From Pseudogemmobacter humi (GTDB lineage: Bacteria > Pseudomonadota > Alphaproteobacteria > Rhodobacterales > Rhodobacteraceae), in the NCBI RefSeq assembly GCF_900609055.1, contig NZ_UXAW01000058.1:27678-91677 (forward strand): a stretch of DNA of 64,000 bases, written 5' to 3'. Below, piece after piece: positions 25,111 to 35,070 of the stretch (position 1 is the first letter of the stretch; each line of letters opens with the position of its first letter). The translations under genes and the position numbers were made by a program. A model generated the notes under the pieces. It was not told the DNA's origin and ran no database searches. It saw nothing but the letters and a program-made list of their open reading frames with translations.

Positions 25111-28100
25111 ATGACCGGGTTCGTCAGGGCGTTTGTCGCGGCAGCAATGCTGGCCATTCCGGGGATCGCGCCGGCGCAGGATCTGATTCCCGACCGCCGT
25201 TCGGTGGTGCTTCAGGACAGCGACCTGCCCGGAGGCGACATTTCCTCGGTCTTCGACACCGATGTCGAGGCCTGCGAACGCGCCTGCCTCACCAACAGCC
25301 GCTGCGAGGCCTTCACCTTCAACAGCCGCAACGGCAGCTGCTTTCTGAAGGCGGATCCCGGGGCGTCGGCTTATTTCCAGGGCGCGCTTTCGGCGCGAAT
25401 CATCGATGCCGCGCCAGAGGCCGAGGCGCTGGCGAAGACGCGGCGCGGCGAGCTGAGCTTCCTGGCCGATTACGAGATGGAGGCCGCGCGGTGGATTGCC
25501 GCCGAGCTTGGCCGCACCCATACCAGCGGCGAATGGACGGTCGATGAGCATCTGCAATCGGCCGCCGAGGCCGAGTCGCGCAACGACTGGACCATGGCGA
25601 CCGCCTTCACCGGCGCGGCGCTGAACGTCGGGGACCGCGCCGATCTGTGGCTGGAATACGCCCGTCGCGCCGCTCTCGCGGCGGAAGGCAACGAGAACAA
25701 CCGCCACTGGTATCTGGAGCGCGCCTATTACGCGGCGGTGAACGGCTATCTGCGCGCCGAATCGCCCGCTTTGCGCCATTCGATCCTGGTGCAGATGGCC
25801 ATGGTGATGGAACAGCGCGGCAACGGGCGCGAGATGGTCCAGGCCTTGCGGCTGGCGCAGTCGCTCCAGAACCGCTCCGACACCGCGGCGCTGCTCGATC
25901 AGGCGATCGGCAAATATGGGTTCCGCATCGAGGAGCATGTGGTCGAGGCCGATCTCGCGCGCCCGCGGATCTGCGCGCGCTTCACCGAGGATCTGGTCGA
26001 AACCGGGGTGGAATACAGCGATTACATCCGCATGCCCGCCACGGGGCTCGCGGTCGAGATGCCCGACCGGCGCCAGCTTTGCGTGACCGGGGTCAGCCAT
26101 GGCGAGCGCTATGTCCTGACCTTCCGCGAGGGGCTGCCCGCCGCCGACGGCCAGCAACTGGCCAAGGATATCGAACTGACGATGTACATCCGCGACCGCA
26201 ATCCGGCGGTGCGCTTCCCGGGCCGCGGCTATGTGCTCCCGAACACCGGTGACGCGGCGCTGCCGGTCGAGACGGTGAACACCGACAAGCTGGAGCTGCA
26301 ACTTTACCGCGTCACCGACCGCAACATGCTGCGCGCCATCCAGGAAAGCTATTTCGGCTCGCCGATGGCCTATTACCAGGAATACGGCTTCGAGGGCGAT
26401 ATCGGCGAGAAGGTCTGGGACGGCGCGGCCACGCTGACGCGCGAGGTCAACCGCGATGTGACCACCCGCCTGCCGATGAACGAGGCGCTGGCCGGGCGCG
26501 AGGCCGGGATCTACGCCCTGCGCGCGGCGATTCCGGGGGTGGACAGCTATGACTTCCCGCCCGCCTGGCAATGGTTCGTGATCTCGGATCTGGGCGTGAC
26601 CACCATGTCCGGGGTCGACGGGCTGCATGTCTTCGTGCGCAGCCTCGCCAGCGCCGGGGCGAAACCCGGGGTGACGGTCGATCTGCTGAGCCGCTCGAAC
26701 AGCGTGCTGGCCAGCGCGGCGACCGACGACCAGGGTTACGCACGGTTCGAGCCCGGCCTCTTGCGCGGCCAGGGCGGTGCAACGGCTGCGATGGTGATTG
26801 TGCGCGAGGGGGAGGAGGACATCTCCTTCCTGTCGCTGACCGATCCCGAGTTCGATCTGTCCGACCGCGGCGTCGAGGGGCGCGAGCCCGCGCCGCCGGT
26901 GGATGTGTTCCTGACCACCGAACGCGGCGCCTATCGCGCCGGAGAAACCGTTTATGCCACCGCCATCGCGCGCGATCCCACCGCCGAGGCGGTCGAGGGC
27001 CTGCCGCTGACCGCGATCCTGACCCGCCCCGACGGGGTGGAATATTCGCGTCAGCAGGTGACGGATGCGGGCGCCGGCGGCTATGTGTTCCAGCTTCCGG
27101 TCGCCGGTTCCGCGCCGCGCGGCGTCTGGACGCTGGCCGTTCATGCCGACCCCGAGGCCGGGGCGCTGACCCGCAAGACCTTCCTCGTCGAGGATTTCCT
27201 GCCCGAGCGGATCGACTTCACCCTGACCGCGCCGGACAGCCCCCTCTCGCTGGCCGAGCCGGTGATGGAGGTCACGCTGGACGCGAAATATCTGTTCGGC
27301 GCCCCGGCGGGCGGGCTGGCCATCGAGGGCGAGGTTCTGCTGCGCGCGGCCCAGGGGCTGGCGTCCTGGCCGGGCTATGTTTTCGGCCGTCACGATCAGT
27401 CGTTCAATACGGTGATGCAGTCCATCCCGGTCGCTGAAACGCTGGAGGACGGCAAGGCCTGGCTCGAAGTCAGCCTGCCTTACGTGGAAGAGGCCGACCG
27501 GCCGCTGACCGCGAGCGTCGTGGTGCGGGTGTCCGAGGGCTCGGGCCGCCCGGTCGAGCGGCGGCTGGAGAAGGACGTGACGCCCGCCGCGGCGCTGATC
27601 GGGGTGAAGCCCGAATTCGACGGCGTGGTGGCCGAAGGCTCGGACGCCCGCTTCCGGCTGATCGGCATCGGCCCCGACCTCGCGCCCGCGCCGATGGAGG
27701 TGAAATGGACCCTCACCCGGCTGGAGAACGACTGGCAATGGTATCAGAGCTACGGCAACTGGTATTGGGAGCCGGTGACATATCGCAGCGCGGTGGCCGA
27801 AGGCACCGCCAGTCTCGGGAGCGGGCCGGTCGAGATCGGCGCCGCCGTCGGCTGGGGCGAATATGAGCTGAAGGTCGAGCGGATCGGCGGCGAGAGCGCC
27901 GTCACCTCGACCACCTTCTGGGCCGGATGGTATGCGCCCGCCGATGTCTCGGTGACGCCCGACACGCTGGAACTGTCGCTCGACAAGCCCGCCTATAAAT
28001 CCGGCGACACGGCCGAGCTGCGCATCGTGCCGCGCGCGGGCGGCACCGCGCTGATCACGGTGCTCTCGAACCGGCTGGTCGAGATGAAGGCGGTCGAAGT

Positions 28101-30579
28101 GACCGAGGGCGAGAACATCATCCCGCTGACCGTCACCGACGACTGGGGCGCGGGCGTCTATGTCACCGCTTCGGTGCTGCGGCCGATGGACGTTGCGGCG
28201 GGCCGCGTGCCCTCGCGCGCGCTCGGCCTGTCTTACGCGAAGATCGACCCGGGCAAGCGCGCGCTTGCCGCGCAGATCGAGGCCGCCGACGAGGTGGACC
28301 CGCGCGGCACGATGGAGGTCGCGGTGAAGGTCGATGGTGTCCAGCCCGGCGAGAAGGCTTATGTCACCATCGCCGCGGTCGATCAGGGCATCCTGAACCT
28401 GACCGCCTTCAGGGCGCCCGATCCGCAGGACCATTTCTTCGGGCAAAGGAAGCTCGGCGTCGGCATCCGCGACATCTACGGCCGTCTGATCGACGGGCTG
28501 AACGGCGCCGAGGGAGAGGTGCGCTCGGGCGGCGACGCCGGTGCCCAGGCCCGGCTCCAGGCTCCGCCCCCCACCGAGGAACTGGTGGCCTATTTCACCG
28601 GCCCGGTCGAAGTGGGCGCGGATGGCTATGCGCGGACCTCGTTCGACCTGCCCTCGTTCAACGGCACGGTGAAGCTGATGGCGGTGGCCTGGTCGAAGAC
28701 CGGCGTGGGCCAGGCGTCGAAAGACGTGCTGGTGCGCGATCCGGTGGTCGTGACCGCTTCGCTGCCGCGCTTCATGGCGCCGGGGGATGAAAGCCGCCTG
28801 CTGCTGGAAATCGTCCACGCCACCGGCCCCGCGGGGCGGATGACGCTGGCCGCGAGCGGCGATGGCGTGACGCTCGGCGCGCTGCCGGGGGAAATCACCC
28901 TGGCCGAGAAGGGCAAACAGGTGATCGAGGTTCCTGTGACCGCCGATGCGGTGGGGCTGCACAAGATCACCGTGACGCTCACCACCCCCGACGGCAAGGC
29001 GCTGGTGAAGGATCTGCTGCTGCCGGTGCAGGTGAACGACCCCGAGATCGCCAAGATCTCGCGCTTCGATCTGAAAGCGGGCGAGAGCTTCACCTTCGAT
29101 CAGGCGGTGTTTGCCGATATGGTCGCGGGCACCGGCAAATCCACCATGGCCATCGGCCCGCTGGCCCGGCTGAACGCGCCGGGGATGCTGGCCGCGCTGG
29201 ACCGCTATCCCTATGGCTGCACCGAACAGATCACCTCGCGCGCGCTGCCGCTGCTTTACTTCGACGAGGTGGCGCGGGTGATGGATCTGAAAGGCGCCGA
29301 GAACATCCAGCAACGCATCGATGAGGCGGTGACGGCGATCCTGACCCGGCAAAGCTCGTCCGGCGGCTTCGGCCTGTGGTCGCCCGGCTCGGGGGATTTC
29401 TGGCTGGATGCCTATGTCACCGACTTCCTCAGCCGCGCGCGGGCGCAGGGCTATGCGGTGCCGGATCTCGCGTTCCGCAACGCGTTGTCCAGTCTGCGCA
29501 ACCGGGTGAACTACGCGCCGCAATTCGACGCGCAGACCCGGGACGGCGGCTCGGACCTCGCCTATGCGCTGATGGTGCTGGCGCGCGAAGGCGCAGCGGC
29601 GATCGGCGATCTGCGCTATTACGCCGATGTGAAGGGTGATGATTTCGCCACTCCGCTGGCCCAGGCCCAGCTTGGCGCGGCGCTGGCCTCTTACGGCGAT
29701 CAGGCGCGGGCGGATGCGATGTTCCGCAAGGCGGGCAGCCGGATCGAGGCGCTCTCTCTGGAAGAGAAAGACCAGATCTGGCGCGCCGATTACGGCACCA
29801 ACTACCGCGATACCGCCGCGATCCTGACCCTCGCGGTCGAGGCGGGCAGCACCGTGCTTGATGCCGAGGAACTGACCTCGCGGATGGTGCGGCGGTCGGG
29901 CCATCTCTCGACCCAGGAGATGACCTGGGCGCTGATGGCGACCAATGCGCTGATCGACCGGCCGGATGTCTCGGGCGTGACCATCGACGGCGCCCCGGCC
30001 GAGGGGCCGCTGGTGCGGATCATCTCGGACGGCGACGCGCCGGTCGTGGTGAAGAACGAGGGGCGCGACACGATCCTCACCGTCACCACCTATGGTATCC
30101 CGGCCGAGCCGGAACCGGCGGGCGGCAACGGCTATACGATCACGCGGGCCTATTACACGATGGACGGCGAGCCGGTCTCGCCCGAACAGGTGAAGACCGG
30201 CGACCGGCTGGTGGCGGTGCTGACGGTGACGCCCTGGGATCACTCGGACGGCCGTCTGATCGTGGCCGATCCGCTGCCCGCCGGGTTCGAGATCGACAAC
30301 CCGAACCTGATCTCCGGGGGCGCGGTGTCGCAACTCGGCTGGCTCGACGGGTTTGAGGGCCAGGATGTCTCGAACAGCGCGAAACATGCCGAGTTCCGCC
30401 AGGACCGTTTCATCACCCAGGTGGACTGGACCTCGCAGAACAGCTTCCGCGCGGCCTATATCGTGCGGGCGATCAGCCCCGGCACCTTCCACCATCCGGC
30501 GGCCTCGGTCGAGGATATGTATCGCCCCGATTTCCGTGCCCGCACCGATGCGGGATCGGTCACCATCCGGGCGGAGTGA
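25111..30579 (+). CDS. Bacterial alpha-2-macroglobulin family protein with N-terminal PAN domain
   Basis: A giant (1822 residues) periplasmic protease trap. Signal peptide 1-23 ends in PAQ rather than a lipobox, unlike the E. coli lipoprotein YfhM. Residues about 24-115 form a PAN/apple-like domain with cysteines in CERACLTNSRCEAF and CFLK. A string of macroglobulin beta-sandwich domains follows, with a bait region in the middle. The thioester motif is CTEQ at 1370-1373 (YPYGCTEQITSRALP), then the helical thioester domain and a C-terminal receptor-binding-like domain. The start at 25111 follows GGGAGGA at 6 bp. It is coupled to pbpC, the usual partner, which repairs the wall when the envelope is attacked. 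Confidence 0.93.
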   Translation: MTGFVRAFVAAAMLAIPGIAPAQDLIPDRRSVVLQDSDLPGGDISSVFDTDVEACERACLTNSRCEAFTFNSRNGSCFLKADPGASAYFQGALSARIIDAAPEAEALAKTRRGELSFLADYEMEAARWIAAELGRTHTSGEWTVDEHLQSAAEAESRNDWTMATAFTGAALNVGDRADLWLEYARRAALAAEGNENNRHWYLERAYYAAVNGYLRAESPALRHSILVQMAMVMEQRGNGREMVQALRLAQSLQNRSDTAALLDQAIGKYGFRIEEHVVEADLARPRICARFTEDLVETGVEYSDYIRMPATGLAVEMPDRRQLCVTGVSHGERYVLTFREGLPAADGQQLAKDIELTMYIRDRNPAVRFPGRGYVLPNTGDAALPVETVNTDKLELQLYRVTDRNMLRAIQESYFGSPMAYYQEYGFEGDIGEKVWDGAATLTREVNRDVTTRLPMNEALAGREAGIYALRAAIPGVDSYDFPPAWQWFVISDLGVTTMSGVDGLHVFVRSLASAGAKPGVTVDLLSRSNSVLASAATDDQGYARFEPGLLRGQGGATAAMVIVREGEEDISFLSLTDPEFDLSDRGVEGREPAPPVDVFLTTERGAYRAGETVYATAIARDPTAEAVEGLPLTAILTRPDGVEYSRQQVTDAGAGGYVFQLPVAGSAPRGVWTLAVHADPEAGALTRKTFLVEDFLPERIDFTLTAPDSPLSLAEPVMEVTLDAKYLFGAPAGGLAIEGEVLLRAAQGLASWPGYVFGRHDQSFNTVMQSIPVAETLEDGKAWLEVSLPYVEEADRPLTASVVVRVSEGSGRPVERRLEKDVTPAAALIGVKPEFDGVVAEGSDARFRLIGIGPDLAPAPMEVKWTLTRLENDWQWYQSYGNWYWEPVTYRSAVAEGTASLGSGPVEIGAAVGWGEYELKVERIGGESAVTSTTFWAGWYAPADVSVTPDTLELSLDKPAYKSGDTAELRIVPRAGGTALITVLSNRLVEMKAVEVTEGENIIPLTVTDDWGAGVYVTASVLRPMDVAAGRVPSRALGLSYAKIDPGKRALAAQIEAADEVDPRGTMEVAVKVDGVQPGEKAYVTIAAVDQGILNLTAFRAPDPQDHFFGQRKLGVGIRDIYGRLIDGLNGAEGEVRSGGDAGAQARLQAPPPTEELVAYFTGPVEVGADGYARTSFDLPSFNGTVKLMAVAWSKTGVGQASKDVLVRDPVVVTASLPRFMAPGDESRLLLEIVHATGPAGRMTLAASGDGVTLGALPGEITLAEKGKQVIEVPVTADAVGLHKITVTLTTPDGKALVKDLLLPVQVNDPEIAKISRFDLKAGESFTFDQAVFADMVAGTGKSTMAIGPLARLNAPGMLAALDRYPYGCTEQITSRALPLLYFDEVARVMDLKGAENIQQRIDEAVTAILTRQSSSGGFGLWSPGSGDFWLDAYVTDFLSRARAQGYAVPDLAFRNALSSLRNRVNYAPQFDAQTRDGGSDLAYALMVLAREGAAAIGDLRYYADVKGDDFATPLAQAQLGAALASYGDQARADAMFRKAGSRIEALSLEEKDQIWRADYGTNYRDTAAILTLAVEAGSTVLDAEELTSRMVRRSGHLSTQEMTWALMATNALIDRPDVSGVTIDGAPAEGPLVRIISDGDAPVVVKNEGRDTILTVTTYGIPAEPEPAGGNGYTITRAYYTMDGEPVSPEQVKTGDRLVAVLTVTPWDHSDGRLIVADPLPAGFEIDNPNLISGGAVSQLGWLDGFEGQDVSNSAKHAEFRQDRFITQVDWTSQNSFRAAYIVRAISPGTFHHPAASVEDMYRPDFRARTDAGSVTIRAE

Positions 30580-30590
30580 GGCAGGGGGCC

Positions 30591-32624
30591 ATGCGCGCGC
30601 GCTGGATCTTTGCGCTGGCGGCGGGGCTCTGGCTCGCCGCCACCGGGCGCGATGCGTTCGACGCCTGGGTGGATGCGACCCGACTGCCGCCGCTGGTGCT
30701 GGAAACCTCGGTCGAGGTGAAGGACCGCGAGGGGCGGCTGGTGCGCGCCTATACGGTGGCCGACGGGCGCTGGCGGCTGCGCGCCGATCTCTCCTCGGTC
30801 GATCCGCGCTATATCGACATGCTTTTGAACTACGAGGACCGTCGCTTCCGCGATCACTCGGGCGTCGATCCCTATGCTTTGGCGCGGGCTTTCGCCCAGG
30901 CGGCGCGGAACGGGCGGGTGGTCTCGGGCGGCTCGACCCTGACGATGCAGGTGGCGCGGCTGCTGGAAGAGGGCACCACCGGCGAGATGGGCGGCAAGCT
31001 GCGGCAGATGCGCGTCGCCTGGAAGCTGGAGCGCGAACTGACCAAGGATGAGATCCTGGCGCTTTACCTGCTGCTTGCGCCTTTCGGCGGCAATCTCGAA
31101 GGGGTGCGGGCGGCCTCGCTGTCGTATTTCGGCAAAGAGCCCGCGCGACTGACCCCGGCCGAGGCGGCGCTGCTGGTCGCGATCCCGCAATCGCCCGAGA
31201 CCCGCCGCCCCGACCGCGCGGCCGACCGCGCCGGGGCTGCGCGCGACCGGGTGCTCGAACGCGCGGTGCGCTTCGGCCTGATCGACGCGGAAGAGGCCGA
31301 AGCCGCGTTCACCGAAGCCGTTCCCGGCCTGCGCAAACCCTTTCCCGCCCATGCGCCGCATCTGGCGGACCGCGCCCGGACGGCGGACCCGCTGGCGGGC
31401 GAGCATCGGCTGACGCTGGATCTCGATCTGCAAAAACGGCTTGAGACGCTGGCCGCGGCGACGGTTCAGGGCGCGGCGGCGCAGTTGCAGATCGCCATCG
31501 TGGTCGCCGATCACAAATCCGGCGAAATCCTCGCCTCGGTCGGCTCGGCCGGGTTCCGCGACGATGCGCGCCAGGGTTTCGTCGATATGACCACCGCTTT
31601 GCGCTCGCCCGGCTCGACGCTGAAGCCGCTGGTCTATGCCATGGCCTTCGACGAGGGGCTGGCGCATCCCGAGACGATGATCTCGGACCGGCCGATGAGC
31701 TTCGGCACCTATGCGCCGCAGAATTTCGACCGCCAGTATCGCGGCGACATCCGGCTGCGCGAGGCGTTGCAGCTGTCGCTCAACATCCCGGTGGTGGCGC
31801 TGACCGATGCGATGGGTCCGGCGAAGCTGATCTCGGCCATGGGCAAGGCCGAGATGGGCTACCGCATCCCCGGCGATCAGCCGGGGCTTGCGGTGGCGCT
31901 TGGCGGCGTGGGGGTCAGCCTGCAAGACATGGTGCAGCTTTACGCGGCGCTGGCGCGGGGCGGCGTGGTCCGGCCGCTGATCTGGCGCGAGGGCGAGGCG
32001 GCCGAGGGCCAGCGGCTGGTCTCCGCCGTGGCGGCCTGGCAGGTGGGCGACATCCTCGCGGGGCTGGCGCCGCCGCCCGGCGCGCCCGCGAACCGGCTGG
32101 CCTACAAGACCGGCACCTCCTACGGCCACCGCGATGCCTGGGCGATCGGCTATGACGGGCGGCATGTGATCGGGGTCTGGATGGGCCGCGCCGACGGCAC
32201 GCCGGTGCCGGGCGCCTTCGGCGCCGATACTGCGGCGCCGGTGCTGTTCCAGGCCTTCTCGCGGCTGAAACCGGCGCTGGACCCGCAGCCGCCCGCCCCG
32301 GCCTCGACGCTGCTGGTCGCCAACCGGAAACTGCCGCAGCCCTTGCAACGCTTCCGCCCGAGAGGGGCCGCCTTCCTGGCCGAGGGCGGGCCGAAGCTCG
32401 ATTTCCCGCCCGACGGCGCCGAGGTGGAGCTCTTGCGCGCGGGGCTGAAGGTGAAGGTCTCGGGCGGCACCGCGCCTTTCACCTGGCTCGCCGATGGCCA
32501 ACCGCTCGCGGTGGCCTTGCGCGAGCGCGAAACCATGCTGGCGCTGCCCGGAACCGGCTTTGTCACCCTGAGCGTGATCGACGCCGAGGGCCGCTCGGCC
32601 CGCAGCCGGGTGCGGCTGTGGTAG
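30591..32624 (+). CDS. pbpC: Penicillin-binding protein 1C (bifunctional glycosyltransferase/transpeptidase)
   Basis: Inner-membrane peptidoglycan polymerase, 677 residues. One N-terminal membrane anchor (about 5-22) is followed by the GT51 domain with catalytic E82 in NYEDRRFRDHSG and GGSTLTMQVARLL. The transpeptidase domain has S342 in SPGSTLKP, SLN, and K506 in KTGTSYGHRDAW. The last 90 residues form the BiPBP_C beta domain typical of PBP1C. ATG 30591 was preferred over the GTG at 30576 that overlaps the preceding stop; either is possible. It pairs with the alpha-2-macroglobulin gene upstream, a conserved arrangement. Confidence 0.94.
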   Translation: MRARWIFALAAGLWLAATGRDAFDAWVDATRLPPLVLETSVEVKDREGRLVRAYTVADGRWRLRADLSSVDPRYIDMLLNYEDRRFRDHSGVDPYALARAFAQAARNGRVVSGGSTLTMQVARLLEEGTTGEMGGKLRQMRVAWKLERELTKDEILALYLLLAPFGGNLEGVRAASLSYFGKEPARLTPAEAALLVAIPQSPETRRPDRAADRAGAARDRVLERAVRFGLIDAEEAEAAFTEAVPGLRKPFPAHAPHLADRARTADPLAGEHRLTLDLDLQKRLETLAAATVQGAAAQLQIAIVVADHKSGEILASVGSAGFRDDARQGFVDMTTALRSPGSTLKPLVYAMAFDEGLAHPETMISDRPMSFGTYAPQNFDRQYRGDIRLREALQLSLNIPVVALTDAMGPAKLISAMGKAEMGYRIPGDQPGLAVALGGVGVSLQDMVQLYAALARGGVVRPLIWREGEAAEGQRLVSAVAAWQVGDILAGLAPPPGAPANRLAYKTGTSYGHRDAWAIGYDGRHVIGVWMGRADGTPVPGAFGADTAAPVLFQAFSRLKPALDPQPPAPASTLLVANRKLPQPLQRFRPRGAAFLAEGGPKLDFPPDGAEVELLRAGLKVKVSGGTAPFTWLADGQPLAVALRERETMLALPGTGFVTLSVIDAEGRSARSRVRLW

Positions 32625-32832
32625 GCTGACCGCTGCGCTGCTCGCCGATCCCGGGCGCGGCCTTCACCAGCGCCGATGTTTCCGCGCCCTGGCTGATACA
32701 GACGAACTTTGCACCCCCGTTGGAATAAAGCCCGGGAACCTGTTTTCCCCGGCAGTAATATTCCGCTCCTGCCAGCCGCGACCCGGCAAACACCTGCTGC
32801 GTCTCGTCGAAGCTGATCCCGGCGGGGGCAGG
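32563..32832 (-). pseudogene. Possible remnant of a small cysteine-containing protein gene
   Basis: In the 380-bp gap after pbpC, the minus strand carries an open frame with protein-like composition: GISFDETQQVFAGSRLAG, EYYCRGKQVPGLYSNGGAKF and VCISQGAETSALVKAAPG. It is preceded in frame by a TGA at 32833-32835 and has no Shine-Dalgarno start. Another frame just upstream (from 32948) reads MSYAVREIVPLPAFDPLINT. Together they look like one gene broken by a frameshift. The end of the frame runs into pbpC. I do not recognise the family. Confidence 0.3.
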
Positions 32833-33008
32833 TCAGCAGGCCGGGCGCCGGCTGCGGGCCAGGGATCCTCCGCTTCCGAGGTTTCGTCGGTGTTGATCAA
32901 GGGATCGAAAGCGGGCAGGGGAACGATCTCCCGGACCGCATAGCTCACCCGGTCGCGTCAGCGCAGAACGACCTGCATCCGATTATCAGCGCGGCGTGGC
33001 CCCGCCTG

Positions 33009-34178
33009 TCACACCCGTTCCAGCGCCAGCGCGATGCCCTGGCCGCCGCCGATGCACATCGTCACCAGCGCGGTTTTGCCGCCCATGCGCTCCAGCTCAT
33101 AAAGCGCCTTGGTGATGATGATCGCCCCGGTCGCCCCCACCGGATGGCCGAGCGCGATGGCGCCGCCGTTCGGGTTCACCCGGGCCGGGTCCAGATCCAG
33201 CGCCCGGTTCACCGCGATGGCCTGAGCGGCGAAAGCCTCGTTCGATTCCACCAGATCGAAGCTCTGCGGCGTGACGCCCAGCTTCGCGCAAAGCGCCTGC
33301 ACCGCCGGGATCGGGCCAAGGCCCATCACTCCGGGCTCTACCCCCGCGACCGTCCAGCCCATGATCCGCGCCAGCGGGCGGCGCCCGGCCAGCGCATCCT
33401 CGCGCGCCAGCACCAGCGCCGCCGCGCCGTCGTTGATGCCGCTCGCATTCCCTGCGGTGACGGTGCCGTCCTTCCGGAAGGCGGGTTTCAGCTTCGCCAG
33501 CCCCTCGGCGGTGGTGGGTTTCGGGTGCTCGTCGGTCTCGAAGACAACCGTTCCCTTGCGCCCGGCGATCTCGACCGGCAGGATCTGCGACGCGAACCGG
33601 CCCTCACTGATGGCCCGCGCCGCCCGGGCCTGGCTTTCCAGCGCGAAAGCGTCCTGATCCTCGCGGCTGATCCCGTGGCGGGCGGCGACATTCTCGGCCG
33701 TCACCCCCATATGGCCGGTGCCGAACGGACAGGTCAGCGCGCCGGTCATCATGTCGATGGCGCTTGTGTCGCCCATCTTCTGGCCCCACCGCGCCGAGGT
33801 CAGGGCATAGGGCGCGCGGCTCATACATTCCGCCCCGCCGGCGAGCGCGATCTGCGCCTCGCCCAGCGTCAGCGCCTGTGCCGCCGAGACCACCGCCTGC
33901 ACGCCCGAGCCGCAAAGCCGGTTGACGTTCATCGCGACCGAGCCCTCGGCCATCCCGGCGCCCAGAGCGGCAAGCCGCGAGAGATACATGTCCTTCGGCC
34001 CGGTGTTGATCACATGGCCGAAGACCGCGGCGTCGATCCCGGCGGGGTCCACGCCCGAGCGGGCGACGGCCTCGCGCGCGGCGGGAACCGCCAGCTCATG
34101 CGGCGCGAAGCCCGACAGCGCGCCGCCGAAAGTGCCGACCGCGGTGCGCGCGGCGGAAAGAATGAAGATGCCGGTCAT
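33009..34178 (-). CDS. Acetyl-CoA acetyltransferase / beta-ketothiolase
   Basis: A 389-residue biosynthetic-type thiolase that condenses two acetyl-CoA to acetoacetyl-CoA or cleaves beta-ketoacyl-CoA. The nucleophile Cys is in [11 protein letters not shown] (about residue 89), and the C-terminal catalytic motifs [15 protein letters not shown] and CIGGGQG are intact. It is a single gene without a reductase partner, so polyhydroxyalkanoate synthesis, ketone use or beta-oxidation are all possible. It lies downstream (minus strand) of no obvious operon partner; the phosphatase gene 72 bp upstream on the same strand is functionally unrelated. Confidence 0.9.
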   Translation of the reverse strand: MTGIFILSAARTAVGTFGGALSGFAPHELAVPAAREAVARSGVDPAGIDAAVFGHVINTGPKDMYLSRLAALGAGMAEGSVAMNVNRLCGSGVQAVVSAAQALTLGEAQIALAGGAECMSRAPYALTSARWGQKMGDTSAIDMMTGALTCPFGTGHMGVTAENVAARHGISREDQDAFALESQARAARAISEGRFASQILPVEIAGRKGTVVFETDEHPKPTTAEGLAKLKPAFRKDGTVTAGNASGINDGAAALVLAREDALAGRRPLARIMGWTVAGVEPGVMGLGPIPAVQALCAKLGVTPQSFDLVESNEAFAAQAIAVNRALDLDPARVNPNGGAIALGHPVGATGAIIITKALYELERMGGKTALVTMCIGGGQGIALALERV

Positions 34179-34250
34179 GATCTCTCCCTCTGTCGTCGGG
34201 GGAGAGCATAGCGCGAAACCCCGCGCGGCCCGCAGCGTGACGTTGCGTCT

Positions 34251-34982
34251 TCAGCCGGGCAGCAGCGGCACCCGCCCGAGGTCGGTCAGGTGGAACACCT
34301 CGCGCCCCTCGACGGCGATGGCGGTCAGCGGCCCGCCGTAGGCGGCCGAGGAATCGATGTTCACCCGGTTGCCGTAATGCAGCGGCGCGTCGATGGAAGT
34401 ATGGCCGTGGATCACCAGCGGCCCATGGTCCCGGGCATCGTCGAGAAAGCCCTGACGGATCCAGACCAGATCGTCCTCGGTCTGTTCGGCCAGCGCGACG
34501 CCAGGGCGGATCCCGGCATGGACGAACAGCGTCTCGCCGCGCAGAAGATGGGACGGAAGGGCCTCAAGGAAAGCCACATGCGCCGGATCGACCGCCGCGC
34601 GCCCGTCGGCATGCACCGCCTCGACCGGGCGGTCGGCGGGCGCGCGCACCCCGTAAGAGGCGAGCGTCTCGGCGCCCCCCACCCGGGGGTGCAGCCAGTT
34701 CAGCGGGCGCGGCAGGCCCGGATCCTCCCACCAGGGATCGCCCAGAAAGCGGGTGAACAGCCGGTCGTGATTGCCCTTCAGCACCACCCAGTCCTCGCCG
34801 CGCGCGATGCCCTGCATCAGCCAGCCGATCACCCCGCGGCTGTCGGGGCCGCGGTCCTCCAGATCGCCCAGATGGATCACCGGTGCCGGGCCATGCACCG
34901 CCATATCGGCCGCGATCCGCTCATGCGCGCGTTTGAGCAGATCGAGATGGCCGTGAATGTCGCCGATGGCATAGCTGCGCAT
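34251..34982 (-). CDS. Metallophosphoesterase (PP2A/Ap4A-hydrolase-like serine/threonine phosphatase)
   Basis: A 243-residue cytoplasmic phosphoesterase. The metal ligands are in GDIHGH (7-12), GDLEDRGPDSRG, GNHDRL, HAGIRPGV and IHGHTS, the full set of the calcineurin-like fold in the order seen in bacterial PrpA/ApaH relatives. The start at 34982 is set by GGAAGGAGA at 5 bp. It is divergent from gnd. Substrate (phosphoprotein or dinucleoside polyphosphate) cannot be told from sequence. Confidence 0.87.
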   Translation of the reverse strand: MRSYAIGDIHGHLDLLKRAHERIAADMAVHGPAPVIHLGDLEDRGPDSRGVIGWLMQGIARGEDWVVLKGNHDRLFTRFLGDPWWEDPGLPRPLNWLHPRVGGAETLASYGVRAPADRPVEAVHADGRAAVDPAHVAFLEALPSHLLRGETLFVHAGIRPGVALAEQTEDDLVWIRQGFLDDARDHGPLVIHGHTSIDAPLHYGNRVNIDSSAAYGGPLTAIAVEGREVFHLTDLGRVPLLPG

Positions 34983-35070
34983 GGGAGTCTCCTTCCGGGC
35001 GTTTGTATCCAGCAGGGCAGGGTGGTAAAGCTGCGTTTGCGCTAACGCAAGGCCGGGGCGGAGAAAGCGG

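Noticed and set aside
22372..30495. A 2707-codon open frame on the minus strand covering the kinase and all of the alpha-2-macroglobulin gene in antisense
   Set aside because: Only the part up to 24930 has protein domains; the rest is the GC-skew shadow of the plus-strand gene, rich in R, H, G and A.
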